A stretch of 64,000 bases of DNA from Aurifilum marmelostoma (GCA_027559495.1 JAMXSV010000011.1:135004-199003), one strand, 5' to 3'; shown: positions 42,773 through 55,100, numbered from the stretch's first letter. A program made the numbers and translations. Notes: generated by a model not told the origin, from the letters alone.

Positions 42773-45620
42773 TCAGAAATCCCACTGGACAAACTCTCTG
42801 AGTGGAGCTGCCTCAGGCATGCCACCACCGCCCGTAGCAGCGAGGTCGAATTTGCCCGTCGCCACGAAGTTCTTCCACTTAGCCTTGTCCGCCTCCGTAT
42901 AGTCGCCTTCGGGCTCCGTCTCCTTGTAGTAAGGGGGGTGGGCCATCAGGAAACCAGATCTTGGACCAATTCTGACCAAAGCTTTGGGTGCCGAGGACCA
43001 ATGCATCGTCAATCTCTTTTGGTGTGACCTGCTGACCCTTCCACAGCTGCAGTTGACCGTTGGCAGCCTTGGTTGCGTAACTCTCGAAGGGCGGGTGCTG
43101 CCGAGAGGAGTTAGGCGCGTATGGGCCTGCTGCAGCAGAACGCGCACCAGTGGCAACCGCGGCAGAGGCGGAGGGTTGAGCAGTCGCAGCAGCAAAAGGA
43201 TTCGCAGCGGGCTGAGCCGGTTGGCCAAACGCAGACGTAGTCGACTGGGCGGGCTGACCAAATGGGTTTTGTGTCGCAGTAGTGTTATTCACTGTGCCAC
43301 CAAAAGCACTGGTGACAGGAGTGGGGTTGCTATCCATAGACACCTCCGTGCTAGCGGGCTGCTGTGGCTGACCAAAACCGCCGGCGGCAAGTGGCCGGCC
43401 ATTCAGCATAGGCGGGACGGCGTTGCTATTTGCGCCGGAGAGGGCCGAGAAGGGACTGGCAGTCGAGGCATTGTTGGCGTTGTTCGTGGCGAAGGCACTG
43501 AATGGAGATGCCGCCGGAGCAGAGGCGCCAGTCCCAAACGGATTGGGTTTGGCACCGAGCTGTGATGGCTGGCCAAAACCACCTGATCCAAAGGGGTTGG
43601 GCTTCTGACCCAGAGATGGTGTCTGGCCAAAGCCAGTGCCTGCAGTCTGCCCAAGGGAAGAGGGCTGGCCGAAAGGATTTGGTTTTTGGCCGAGCGCGGA
43701 TGCCTGACCGAAGCCACCTCCGCCGAGCGTGGAATTTTGGCCAAGCGATGAGGTCTGACCAAAACCGCTGCCACCGAGTGCAGAGGTCTGGCCAAGGGCT
43801 GAAGGCTGGCCGAAAGGTGAGGGCTGAGTGGGGCCTGCCGGCTGCCCAAAAGCTGACGTGCCAGTGCTGAAGGGGTTGGGTCTTTGACCAAGAGCAGACG
43901 GTTGTCCAAAGGGATTGCTGTTTGCAGCTGGCTGCGAGAAGGCGTTGGGAGCTTGGGGAGGTGCAATGCCAACAGGACGCTTGCCTACGGCAAACTCTCC
44001 GGTACTTCGAGACGGGTCATTGCGGCACAGATCTTGGCGGTTTGGATGACTGTTCCCGGCCTGTTGGATGTAGCCAATGGCGGCGTCAGGGTTGCTGATC
44101 GCAGCCTGTATCTTTTGCTGTGCCTGAGCTTCGAGTTGTTGAATGTCGTTCAACTGTGTTCCATGTCAGTATCCCGACGGCTGGTGAGCTGGCCCGGAAA
44201 TGCAGAACTCACAGCTCCCTGAGGATTTCCTGCTTCTGCTCCCATCATGAAGTGCAAGCGCATCTCCTCAAAACTCTGCTCAATCGGTCCCCCCCAAAGC
44301 TGCTCAGGAAGATCCCGGCTCGGTGCGTATGCGGAGAGAAGCCATGACGGCCGCTCCTCAGTAAGGTCTCTGACTATGGTGTCCCTGTTGAGATTGTACG
44401 GGTTGCCATCGGATCCGCCTCGAGGGTTGGACAGGACACTGAAGGGATTCTGGTTCTGTCTGTTGGTGTTGAGGTGCTCGAACCTGCAGTTGGCTAGTAC
44501 AGACACGAGGTTAGCAATGCTCTGGCTCATGTTCTGGTGCCACTGGATCCGAATCCAGTCAAGAATGATGTTCTGGGTAGTGCGAGGCGTGTGGATCGTC
44601 ATGTCGTGGTCTCTCAGATCTGGGAAACTGAGGCTTGAGGATCGCAAGCCCGGGGATCGGAGGACTGGGGATCCGAGGTCGGGAGATGTGTCCATCGGCG
44701 AGCAGATGTTCACGCCGTCGTCGACCTCCGCGATGGGCTGACTAGGTGCCGTTGTGAATGACCCGATTGGGAGGGGAGCAGCGCACACATTGCGTGGCTG
44801 TACTGCTTCAGGCTGCGAAGCCTCCAGAGCTGTCTCCACCGAGGTGATCGTCATCGCTGGGACGGATGTCGCTTGTGCAGCTGCCGTAGGAGCAGGCTGC
44901 AATATGAACGATATCGGGCCCCTTCGGACTGGAGGTGCGACTGGCTTGTTGACATGGGAAGGCTGAGCAGCACTCGCACTGCTCGAGACCTCAGCCGCAG
45001 CGGCATCACCACCTGGAGCCTCTGACTTCGTGGAAGTCTTGGTCGTTTGGCCAGCCGACACAGGAGAAGGACCCGAAACTCCAGCATTCTTAAGGCTGGC
45101 AGTCGAGGCAGAGACGTCGGGGGCAAGTGGCCCCGGGTTGGAGGTCACAGCTGAGGTGGAGGGGCCAGCTTTGGGCGTCGCAGCAACCATGCCTTTGTCG
45201 TTGGGAGACGTGATCTTGGGTGACGGGACCTTGTTGGTCGTATTCAGGCTGATCGCGCCCCTGTGGCGGCGCTCGGCAAGCGTGACCATTTTTCAAACCG
45301 TCGTAGCGGCCGTGACTTTGATCGTAACAGTCATGTTGCGTGATGGTGGTCTAGTTGCTCGTATGGAAAGCGTACGCGCTCGCAATTGGTCGTCGCGGGA
45401 AGAAAGGTTGGCGGCTCGAGGAGGGAGGAGGGCCCAGAGTCGAGGAAGTGTGTGCACACCGTGAAAGGGGCACCCAGTGGGCGCGTGTCGAGAGGTCCGC
45501 CATTGTGCCAGTGGTAGAAGGGCAAGGAGCGAGATGGAAGGAGGAGGACGCATCAAGAAACAATAGACACTTACCACCATATCTGCAGTTTCCCTGCTCA
45601 AAGAACTTGCAGACCACCAT
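42773..45620 (-). CDS. Nup42-like CCCH zinc-finger FG nucleoporin, frameshifted near 3' end
   Basis: Exons 45620-45575, 44493-44213 and 44153-42773 give about 568 aa if one base is discounted. The first intron (1081 bp) splits the CCCH finger: CKFFEQGNCRYG joins ANCRFEH, restoring C-x7-C-x5-C-x3-H. Exon 2 has ERPSWLLSAYAP and QSFEEMRLHFMMGAEAGNPQ. Exon 3 holds many FG repeats (FGQPSALGQ, GFGQ, NPFG). The conserved Gle1-binding C terminus starts WSKIWFPDGPPP and should go on YYKETEPEGDYT to REFVQWDF, but a six-base run (G6 on +, 42933-42938) has one base too many, sending the frame to a stop at 42879. Nup42/hCG1-type proteins act at the cytoplasmic pore face in mRNA export. The break may be a sequencing indel. 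Confidence 0.85.
44494..45289 (-). other. Long open frame inside Nup42 intron 1, in phase with exon 2
   Basis: From ATG 45289 the frame stays open for 265 codons and runs across the exon 2 acceptor in the same phase, reaching the stop-free exon 2. The composition is strongly Ser/Ala/Pro/Thr-rich with blocks such as PPVRRGPISFILQPAP. It lacks the first half of the CCCH finger. It could be an alternative first exon giving a finger-less isoform, or a chance frame in GC-rich DNA. Confidence 0.35.
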
Positions 45621-46508
45621 TGCTATTGATTATTATTGATTTTTAAGGACAGTAGGACCGACATCACTGGTCATGATGTGGTGGCGGCTGAATTGTGCAG
45701 CAAAAGAGATAGAGAAGAAGGAAAGTTGGAGGTGAAGAATAGGTGATGCATTGTTGACTGATGGTGTTTTAGCTCACATCGCGTTCAAAGGGCAGTAAGA
45801 TCTGGGCAACCGGGCAGCTGGCCGGCAGGCAATCCCAAATTTCTAGGGTCTTGAGTGCAGGGGTCCCTGGCAGCCGCACCGAGGTTTAGCCTACACTAAA
45901 ATGTCATTGCAAGCATAGAAGCTTTTTCCATGTGAAGCCAGGGGGAGAATACGCATACAGTATAAGAGGGCTGCCCACTGAGTTTTTCCTTTCCCAGTAT
46001 TCGATCAACATACATTCATGCCTTATATCATATGATGAGCCATCTGGGCAGGTATCTCTACCCTGGTCCTGTGCTTTGTTGGCCCTCGTTTGCTGTTGTT
46101 CTTAACAATACAGCATGCTTGGATTGACAGGGCCCTTGCCCGATGCTCAGACGATCACGAATTTTGTGCCAGAGCTTAGTTCTTGGAAGACCGAGAAAAA
46201 AAAGTTAGGTTTGGCTCAAGAGTGCAAGGGCCCTAGGTAAGCCAATTCTAAGTCCAGGAAGAATGGCATACTTGTACATGTGTCAAGCAAGTCTGCATTG
46301 GGCCACCCAAACGAGAAGTCCTGTCGATTTGAGTGCGAAGGGTACTTCGTTATTACAGAACTTGGGATTAAAACCCTCAGCAAAGAAGAACAGAACAGGA
46401 AGAAGACGAAAAGCCAAAGAACTTCCCGATACTATGATCATCAAATTCATTGGTCCCTTTATGTACATGGAATCAAGTATTATCCAAGGAAAATCATACA
46501 TCACATAT
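45621..46508. other. Intergenic, Nup42 promoter and oxoprolinase 3' region
   Basis: 888 bp between two genes on the same strand. Short frames only; nothing recognisable. Confidence 0.5.
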
Positions 46509-49500
46509 TCACGAAGCTGCTCCCCAGGCACCACCCCCAGGGGTCATCACAATCACCCTCTCGCCCCGGTCCAGCTTCACGCTTGACTTCCCACCCATGC
46601 TCACAACCTCCTCGCACCCGTCCTTCTTCTTCCTCACGATCAGGTTCCTCCCCATCTCTCCCTCACCGCCGCCCTCCATCCCAAACGGCCTCCGACTTCT
46701 CCTCTCGCTGAGGATGCTGCACGTCACAGGAACCCGGAACTCGATTTCTCGCACCGTGCCCTCGCCACCATTCCACCTGCCCCTTCCACCACTTCCCTTT
46801 CTCAGCTCAAACCGGCGCAGTATGCACGGGTACCGCTTCTCAAAGACCTCTGGATCAGTGATGCGGGTGTTGGTCATGTGGACGTGAACACCGCTGGCGC
46901 CGGCCCAGCCCGGCCCGGCACCAGCGCCACCAGCTATCGTCTCGTAGCAGCCGAACCCTTCGACGTGCTCGCCTGTCACCGCATCTTTGCCGCCTGTGCC
47001 AAATGTCAGGTTGTTACAGCAGCCCTGGCTAGCCGCACAAGCACGGAAGGCCTTCAGCACGACATCCGTTACGCGCTGAGAAGTGAGCACGTTCCCGCCG
47101 ACCACACCGAGACCTTTGGCGGGGCTCAGGATACTCTCGGACGGGACGACGATATCGATTGGGTTAAGACAACCCTGGTTCAGCGGCACGGACGAGTTGA
47201 CGAGGCTGCGCAGGCAATAGATGATGGCAGAGTGGGTGATGGCGATGGGAGCGTTGGTGTTTCCCAGCACCTGGGGGCCTGTGCCAGTGAAGTCGAAGGT
47301 CGCGGAGCCGTCCTCACGCACCGTGATCCTGAGTGCGATTGGTGTTCCGTCGTCCATGTAGTCAATGGCTTCAAGGGTCGGGCCGTGGCTGGCCAGGGTG
47401 CGCTTCAGAAGCTCGCGCACGGCGATTTCTGCCGTCGTCTGGATCGCATACATGTACCTGTGGACAACATCCAGGCCAAACTCCGCGATTAGAGAACGGA
47501 TCAGAGTGATGCCCTTCTGATTAGCGGCGATCTGAGCCTTCAGGTCCGAGATATTGTCTGCGAGCTTGCGCGTGCCGGAACAGCTCGGGTATTTCGCAGG
47601 CTCATCGAGGAGGAGGCGTGTGATTTCTTCCTCGTTGAAGACACCCTCGGAAACAAGCTTGGTAGATTCAATCGACGCGCCTTCCTGCCAGAGGGTTGCC
47701 GAGTTAGGAGGCATGGATCCGGGTAGGATGCCGCCTATGTCAGCGTGGTGGCCTCTGCTGGCAACGTAGAATGCCAATTTGCCTGTGTCATCGAAGACGG
47801 GTGTGATGACTGTGATATCGGGGAGATGAGTTCCACCACAGGCTGGATGATTAGAGACTAGCACATCGCCGTCTTTCAGCTTTCCGTCCCAAAGTTGGTG
47901 CTGATAGCGGACAGCAAATTGCATCGAGCCGAGATGAACAGGCACGTGCGGCGCATTCGCGACGAGGCCGCCATCGGGAGAGAAGATTGCGCATGAGAAA
48001 TCAAGACGCTCTTTGATGTTCGTCGACACAGATGTCTTCTGAAGTGTACGACCCATCTGCTCCGCGATGGACATGAAACGGTGGCCAAAGATGGACAGCT
48101 GGATGGGTGAGAACTCAGAGCTGGAGGAAGTGACGGTCGTGCGGGACTGGCGGTCAATGACCACGTAGCTGTCGAGAATAGTTGCGGTAGAGCTTGGTGT
48201 CACGACAATTGTCTGTGTCTTGTCGATGATGAGAGCTGGGCCCGCAATTCTGGACCCGACGGGAAGGGTTTGAAGCTCAAAGGTCGGGGTATTGACCCAG
48301 GCGCCTTCAGCAAAATACACCTGACTGCTGCTGCTTGCGGCCGGTGCCTTTGCGGTGACACCTTTAACCACCTTCAGCTGTGCATATGGGCTCCTTTCGA
48401 CCTTGGCATGCGCTGCTCCGGTGGCACGAACGCGAACATCGTCGACGATGATAGCTTTGTCGGGGAAATGGAACCCGAACTCACGCTTGTGGGCAAGTTC
48501 GAACTCGGTCCTGAAGTCCCATCCCTCACCTTTCAGAATCATGAGTGAGCTGCTGGAACCGGCGTATCTCATGTTGAGATAGTAGTCATGCGAAATGCGC
48601 TGGTCAGCAAAACCCTGACTCCTCAGCTCGTCGGACGCCTGTGCGGCCAGATCGCCAAGCTGCCTGTGGATGGCAGGCGCCGTCTCAGCTGTGTAAGTGA
48701 CAGCAGCCGGCCTCTGTACCTCATGGACGACGTCTGCCAGAGACATGCCGTAGGCTGAAAGAATGGAAGAATATTTATGAATGATGATTCTTGATATACC
48801 GAGGACTGAAGCGACGGAGCAGGCATGCTGCCCTCCAGCACCGCCGAAACAGGCCAGATGGTGCGCAGATGTCTCATGGCCGCGGGCTTCGGTCAGTGCG
48901 CGAATAGGGCGTGCCATGCCTTCGTTCGCGACCTCAAGGAAGCCCATGGCGACCTCCTCGGCAGAGAAGGGTGAGAGACCTGAACGCTTGCGGTCTGCAT
49001 TGATATCGGCTGTGAGGGCTGCGAATTTCTCGGCAGTGATCTCTCGGTTGAGGGGTTCATTTTCGTGTGGACCAAACACCTTGGGAAAGTATTCCGGCAG
49101 AAGACGGCCAAGGAAGAGGTTGGCATCTGTGACTGTCAGAGGCCCACCTTTCCTGTAGCAAGCAGGCCCTGGATGGGCACTTGCAGATTCAGGGCCGACG
49201 TTAAAGAGGCCATTCTTCCAGGTCAGGATTGAGCCACCGCCGGCAGCAACGGTGTGGATGTCGAGTTGGGGGCTCTGCACGTTGATACCCGCGGTTGTTG
49301 TCTCGAAGACGTGGTCGTATACACCTGCATACCGCGACACGTCTGTGGACGTACCGCCCATGTCGAACCCGATGATTGGTTTCCTCTCTTGGGCATCCCA
49401 CGAGGTTTGAGCATACCCGACCACACCACCAGCAGGGCCAGACAGGATGGCCTTCAGGCCACTGAACTTGCGGTAATCCACCAGACCGCCATCGGACTGC

Positions 49501-50351
49501 ATGAACTCGATACGGGTGCCGTCGCTGTTGAACCCGCCAGCAAAATTCGACTCGATCGACGAGATGTAATCTCTGATGACTGGGGTCAGGTACGCATCGG
49601 CCATGGCAGACATGCCTCGCGGAACCACGTTGATCATGGGCTGGACAGCAGACGACAATGTCACGCTGAAGCCCATGTCTCTTGCCAGCTGACCGACCTG
49701 CAGCTCGTGTTCTGGGTAAGCGTAGGAGTGGACAAAGACGATAGCGATGGACCGGAAGCCCTGGTCCCACAGTGACTGCAGAGAGGGCCTGACAGCATCA
49801 GGGTCTGGTCGCTGCATCACCCGGATGATCTCCCCTGTGATGGCAGTGACGAGGTCTACGTCCTCGGTTGTGACGGCGGTCTTCACAGATCCTGGATCCT
49901 CGGTATAATCTTCCATGGTCACGCGCTCCTCAACCTCAACCACTTGCTCGTAGAGCACCTCTGGTCTTGCCACTGTCAGGTCGAAAATGTCAGGGCGCGA
50001 CTGGTTGCCGATGAAGAGCAGGTCCTTGAACCCCTTTGTGATCAGGAGTGCAGAGCGGGCACCTTTCCTCTCCAGCAAGGCATTTGTCGCAACAGTCGTG
50101 CCCATGCGTATGGATTCGATATGGCGGAGGTCAAGCAGCTGGCCTCTAGGGTGTGGCTCGCCAGTGGCCAGCTCCAGTATGCGGCGGATGCCCTCGGTAG
50201 GGGCATCTTGATAGTTGGCAGGGTCGACAGAAAGGAGCTTGAGGATGATGTCGTCGCGGCCTGGTATGGAGGCGTGGACGTCTGTGAACGTCCCGCCGCG
50301 GTCGATGGATATGCGAATGCCGAGGGACATAGCCTCGGGAACAGAGCCCAT
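46509..50351 (-). CDS. 5-oxoprolinase (ATP-hydrolysing)
   Basis: Uninterrupted 1280-aa frame from ATG 50351, full length for the family (yeast Oxp1 is of similar size). The N-terminal HyuA half has IDRGGTFTDVHA, MGTTVATNALLERKG and the ATP-site motif FDMGGTSTDVSRYAG. The C-terminal HyuB half has SNHPACGGTHLPDIT, ASRGHHADIGGILPG and GGEGTVREIEF. The enzyme hydrolyses 5-oxo-L-proline to L-glutamate with ATP in the gamma-glutamyl cycle of glutathione turnover, in the cytosol. No intron is needed in the whole gene. It is the last intact gene before the AT-rich block, about 770 bp from its edge. Confidence 0.97.
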   Translation of the reverse strand: MGSVPEAMSLGIRISIDRGGTFTDVHASIPGRDDIILKLLSVDPANYQDAPTEGIRRILELATGEPHPRGQLLDLRHIESIRMGTTVATNALLERKGARSALLITKGFKDLLFIGNQSRPDIFDLTVARPEVLYEQVVEVEERVTMEDYTEDPGSVKTAVTTEDVDLVTAITGEIIRVMQRPDPDAVRPSLQSLWDQGFRSIAIVFVHSYAYPEHELQVGQLARDMGFSVTLSSAVQPMINVVPRGMSAMADAYLTPVIRDYISSIESNFAGGFNSDGTRIEFMQSDGGLVDYRKFSGLKAILSGPAGGVVGYAQTSWDAQERKPIIGFDMGGTSTDVSRYAGVYDHVFETTTAGINVQSPQLDIHTVAAGGGSILTWKNGLFNVGPESASAHPGPACYRKGGPLTVTDANLFLGRLLPEYFPKVFGPHENEPLNREITAEKFAALTADINADRKRSGLSPFSAEEVAMGFLEVANEGMARPIRALTEARGHETSAHHLACFGGAGGQHACSVASVLGISRIIIHKYSSILSAYGMSLADVVHEVQRPAAVTYTAETAPAIHRQLGDLAAQASDELRSQGFADQRISHDYYLNMRYAGSSSSLMILKGEGWDFRTEFELAHKREFGFHFPDKAIIVDDVRVRATGAAHAKVERSPYAQLKVVKGVTAKAPAASSSSQVYFAEGAWVNTPTFELQTLPVGSRIAGPALIIDKTQTIVVTPSSTATILDSYVVIDRQSRTTVTSSSSEFSPIQLSIFGHRFMSIAEQMGRTLQKTSVSTNIKERLDFSCAIFSPDGGLVANAPHVPVHLGSMQFAVRYQHQLWDGKLKDGDVLVSNHPACGGTHLPDITVITPVFDDTGKLAFYVASRGHHADIGGILPGSMPPNSATLWQEGASIESTKLVSEGVFNEEEITRLLLDEPAKYPSCSGTRKLADNISDLKAQIAANQKGITLIRSLIAEFGLDVVHRYMYAIQTTAEIAVRELLKRTLASHGPTLEAIDYMDDGTPIALRITVREDGSATFDFTGTGPQVLGNTNAPIAITHSAIIYCLRSLVNSSVPLNQGCLNPIDIVVPSESILSPAKGLGVVGGNVLTSQRVTDVVLKAFRACAASQGCCNNLTFGTGGKDAVTGEHVEGFGCYETIAGGAGAGPGWAGASGVHVHMTNTRITDPEVFEKRYPCILRRFELRKGSGGRGRWNGGEGTVREIEFRVPVTCSILSERRSRRPFGMEGGGEGEMGRNLIVRKKKDGCEEVVSMGGKSSVKLDRGERVIVMTPGGGAWGAAS

Positions 50352-51310
50352 CCCGATGAGGCTGAAACAAGATGGATGAGAAGGGCCGGAGCGATAAAGA
50401 AGGGGGAGGGGACGTATAAACGTCGGTCTTGACTTGCGAGTCTTGAAAACGTAGGTCCGACTATGTGCTTACTGCCTGTTCTGGGTGCACCACTCGGACG
50501 AGTAAGGAGATGTGACCTCGTCTTCCTTCTTTTTGGGTCTAGAGGATCAGAATGCAAGAGGAATTTGTGTCGTATTTAGAAGACCTCTATGAGGTCCGGA
50601 TCGAGAAACTATACTCGCCACTTCTCGTGGGGTGGAGTTGGATTGGAGTGAGGCTCCGAGTGAAGAGGACATACAGCGTACCCAATTTGTCATGGACTCG
50701 ACACCAACTCGGTTTTCAAACCCAACGCATTAGTAAGGAGAAAACCCCTCAGGCGAAGCTATAGCAGCGATGCCTTTGTTACGTACATCCAGAGAGGTCG
50801 CACTGGGCCCCCTTCCGTCCCTCACGCTCCATATTCCTTTGGTCTCGATGCGATTATCGAGGTTTCCAGGGTGCTAGCACCATAGCACCATAGTGCAAAC
50901 AAAACTTGAGACAATTTCAGATCCTTGCAAAGGACGTGAGGCCGGTAGTGAGGACGAGGCGTTTGTGGTGATTCAGCGGAGTGGAAATCCGGCGATAAGT
51001 TGGGAGCGAACTGGTGGGCCCTGATCGGAGTGGGTTTCCTACTGTACTTCGCGCTAAGACTGTCTGCCTGCCTGCCTGCCCGGCCTATGCAGCCGGTACT
51101 GTAGTAGCGAGGCCGCATGGCAAGAAAGCAGGAGGGGCCCAGGGCCCTAATTGCGCGAATAAAGGTTAAATTCGCTGCGCCATTAGAGTCGTTAAAGGTA
51201 CCCTTAGAACCTTATTTGGGTAGCCCTAGTGCTGGCTGCTCAATAGGGATTCAGACATTAGGATATAGATCTAGCGGCCCAGGGCAGGCCAAAATAGCAA
51301 CTTAATGCAG
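50352..51310. other. Oxoprolinase upstream region to edge of AT-rich block
   Basis: Normal-GC DNA containing the oxoprolinase promoter, then a transition. From about 51120 to 51300 a short open frame (51117-51305, +) persists, perhaps the least mutated end of the repeat that follows. No gene is supported. Confidence 0.45.
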
Positions 51311-51609
51311 TATTTGCCTTTACCATTTCTAATATATAGTAAAGCTGAATGCAGGAGAAAGGAGGCGCAGGCTAATATAGATTAGATGCTCTCTGCCCTA
51401 CCTAGAGGGCCCTACTTAAGCTAATTTAATTATGCTATCTTCTAACTTCTTCTTTGCTAACTTAAATAGCTACTATTTATATATATACCTTAATTATACT
51501 ATTTTCTAACTTCTCCTTTACTTCTAATTTAGCTATATACTATTTATAATTTATATTTACTCTTAATTATACTATCTTTTATTTTCCTCTTTGCTTCTAA
51601 CTTAGCTAG

Positions 51610-52150
51610 CAATTTGCATAATTAGCATTATTAACTTATTTATATTACTAATATCTTCTGCATATACGCTTAGCTCTATATTTATTATATAATATCTAAG
51701 CAATAATCTTGCTTAATTAGTATCTTTAGTATTATCTATATTATTAGTATTTTCTATATATGCGCCTAGCTTTATATTTATTATATAATATCTAGGCAAT
51801 AATCTTGCTTAATTAGCATTTTTAGTATTATTTGCATTATTAGCATCTTTTGCATATACGCCTAGCTCTATATTTATTATATGATATTTAGGCAATAATT
51901 TTGCTTAATTAGCATTTTTAGTATTATCTGCATTATTAGCATCTTTGTATATACGCCTAGCTTTATATTTATTATATAATATCTAGGCAATAGTCCTACT
52001 TAATTAGCATTTTTGATATTATTTGCATTACTAGCATCTTCCTATAGATATATAGGCGTATTAGGGCAATAATTTCGCGCAATTAGCGTCTTTTATATGA
52101 TCTGCATTATTAGCATTTTTAGCATTATTTATATTATCTGCATTTTGCAT
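51610..52150. repeat. ~96-bp tandem repeat, about five diverged copies
   Basis: The landmark TAGCTYTATATTTATTATAT recurs at 51671, 51767, 51863 and 51958, spacing 95-96 bp, followed each time by a CAATAATCTTGCTTAATTAG-like segment and a TTAGTATTATYTGCATTATT-like segment. A fifth, more diverged unit follows near 52053. Copies differ mainly by transitions (A/G and C/T), as expected if the array was amplified and then mutated. Confidence 0.85.
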
Positions 52151-55100
52151 ATTTATCTAAATTACTTGCATCTTTCTATTATTTAGTATCCTATTCTTTA
52201 TATAAGCATTGCTATAGATCTTGATATAATAATATTGAATTTAAGCTATCTTAATTACTTATTAAAGCCTATAGACTATGCTAATTATATAGATTCCTAA
52301 GCTCTATTAAGTAGGTTTTGCATGCTATATGCAGGAGCTATAATAGCAATGCTCTTATAAGTAATTAAACTGCTTGCGTTTATGCTAAAGAGCTATCTAT
52401 ACTCTGACTGCTAGTATAGTATTTGCCTAATATTAGGAATCCTTCTCTTAGGATCTCTTTGCAGCTTATTAGCTGCTAAAGTAGCTTACGAAGATAAGCA
52501 AAATAATACTATACTTTCTTTCCTTTGCTAGTTTTGCTATATAGACTTAATCTTATCTTGCAATAATTTAAAGCCTAACTCTAGCTTATTTTTAATAATA
52601 TCTGCAATTATAATATTATTAGTCCTATATAAGCATATTAAAAATTATTAAAATATATTCTTCCTCCTATCTTTACTAATATCTGCTTAGGTGGGCGTAT
52701 AGTCTAAAATAAGAGGCTTCGCAATGCGCTGCGCAATGCGCTTCTGCTCTAGCATTAGTAATATTTTTATTATTTGCTAGGATTGCTTAATGCTATTGCT
52801 AATAGCTAGCTATAGGGAAGAAGCGTATAGCATAGATAAATTAGGTATATTCGCTGTATTAGGGCAAAAAGATTAGGCATATATATTAGCTATATAGCTA
52901 TCTACTTTATTAAGTTATAGCTATAGTTCTATAGCTTGAAATTTAAGCAGGGTGCTGCAAAGGTTCTAAGTATAATCTTCGATTTATATAGTACTATCCC
53001 TACAAAACTATAATTGCTAATTGCTGCCCTGCTAATAAAGATACAGTCTTTATAAATATATATCTAGGCTTGCATTTGCTATTCTTCCTCTTTAATCTAT
53101 TTATATTTAGGCCTAATTATAGTATCTAGCTATAGCTATATAAGAACTTTTATAATTTTCTTATAATATTTGAATTAGCTAGATATTAATATCCTTATTT
53201 TTGAATATAGTGTCTTGCTATAGAAGATAATGATTTGGAAAACTTTGAATATAACCTATATTTGCAGAAATAGGGATACTAGTCTAAGCGCTTATGCCAG
53301 ATCATTCAGCAGGCATAGCTGGGATTTCTAGAGATACTAACCCTACAAATCGAGAAATAGTTAACTCTTAATTGCTATATTCTAAGAAGCCCTGCACTAT
53401 AATATCTATTAAAATTATTAATTAACTATTCTATATTATTATCTTTAAGTACTTCTAAGATTTATCTTCTAGTAAATCTATCGAATTTAAGAGCTAGAGA
53501 TAACCCTTATAATTGCCCTCTTGCACTTTCTTTTATACCTACCTTAATTATTATCTAAGTCCGCTACTTTACTAAATTAGCTTGCTACTTTTCTTCTAAG
53601 CTTAACTTATACTAAACTATACTCTGCTTATGCCTAGCTACTTCCTATACCTATCTTCCTTTAGCCTCTGCTATTTAATATCGCCTACCCTTCTTCTCTC
53701 TTATTTATACTCTGAAAAAATCTACTAATGCTTATTTAGCTCTAATAATTAAAAACTTTTAACTTAAGCTACTAAATGCTGCCTAGAAAGTAAGCAAAGA
53801 CAAATCTAGCTAAGAGGAAAGCGGTTAAGAGAAAAGCAGCTATACTAAGTAAGGATAGCGCTAAATTCGGACCCTTAATACTAACTGCTTCTATAACTAC
53901 TAATTCCTCCCTAATAATATCCCTAAAGTCGCCTACTATATTCCTATCTATTGCAAATCCTATAGATTTATAGCTGCCTAATTATAGTAATAAGAAGCTG
54001 CAGTTAGCAGATTCGAAAATGGATAAGCAGATAAGTTCTGATTGCCTGCTTAGTAAGATAGATAAGAATATAGATTCTTAAAGCCTCCCTGCTAAGCTGC
54101 CTTCCTATTAGAACTTATTTATATTAATTTTAGCTTTAAGCTAATAATCTATAATAATCTTAGATAATAGAGATTGCCTTAATCTAGAACTAGCCTAGAA
54201 TATTATTAGAGCTAGAGGCTTAGAAGGAATTACTAGGAATTATCTGCAGAGTTAGAACTTAAGAAGGTAGCATTATTGCTTATTCTAGGTCTTTTTTCGA
54301 GAGGCATAAGTTTATTGCACTTTTAGATAATATAGCTTATAAACTTAAGACTATTAGAGCAAGCGCATTACTTAAGCTAGAAATAGCAGCAAATAAAGAC
54401 CAGTATTGCTAGCTTATATAAGGAAGGCTATATGCATATAGCAAGGGATAAAAACCTTTTAGCATCAATATATATAAACTCTTTTTCCTTAAGCTAGGCT
54501 TAAAGGTAATAGTATGGAATATTATTTATACTAATTCTATAATATATATATAGAGATTAAGTAGATTATTCAAAATTTGATATTAGCTATTATTAAATAT
54601 ACTATTCTAAATATATATAAAATTGCCTATGCAGATTTAATATCTCTGCTCTAAGCAGATGCTAGCTAATAGATCTATAGTATTGCCTAACTAGTTATTT
54701 CCGATATAACTTCCTCTAGCTCAATATTAGCAAGTATAGCCTTTGCCTACTATATATGCAATATTTAGCAAAGCGCTAGAGGAAATAGCATCCTTGCAGG
54801 TAAGATAATTAGGCAATAACTTAAGCTTAGTGAACTTTATAGATCGAAGTGCAATATAAAAAGACTATATCTATTGCAGCGCAGCTAAAAGATATAATTA
54901 ATCCCAGCTAGTCTATTTCAGATAATAATAGATTAGACTTGCATATCTAGCACTATTAGATAAAGTAAGCATATAACTTAAATATTATTTAATCTTTAGC
55001 TAAAATAATGCAGTAAATACTTATTATAATGCGATTATAAATAGGAACTTATTAAACTTTTCTTAAGCAATTTCTCCTATATAGTATCCAAACCTTATTC

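Noticed and set aside
46878..47492. 204-codon plus-strand frame
   Set aside because: Antisense shadow inside the 5-oxoprolinase gene.
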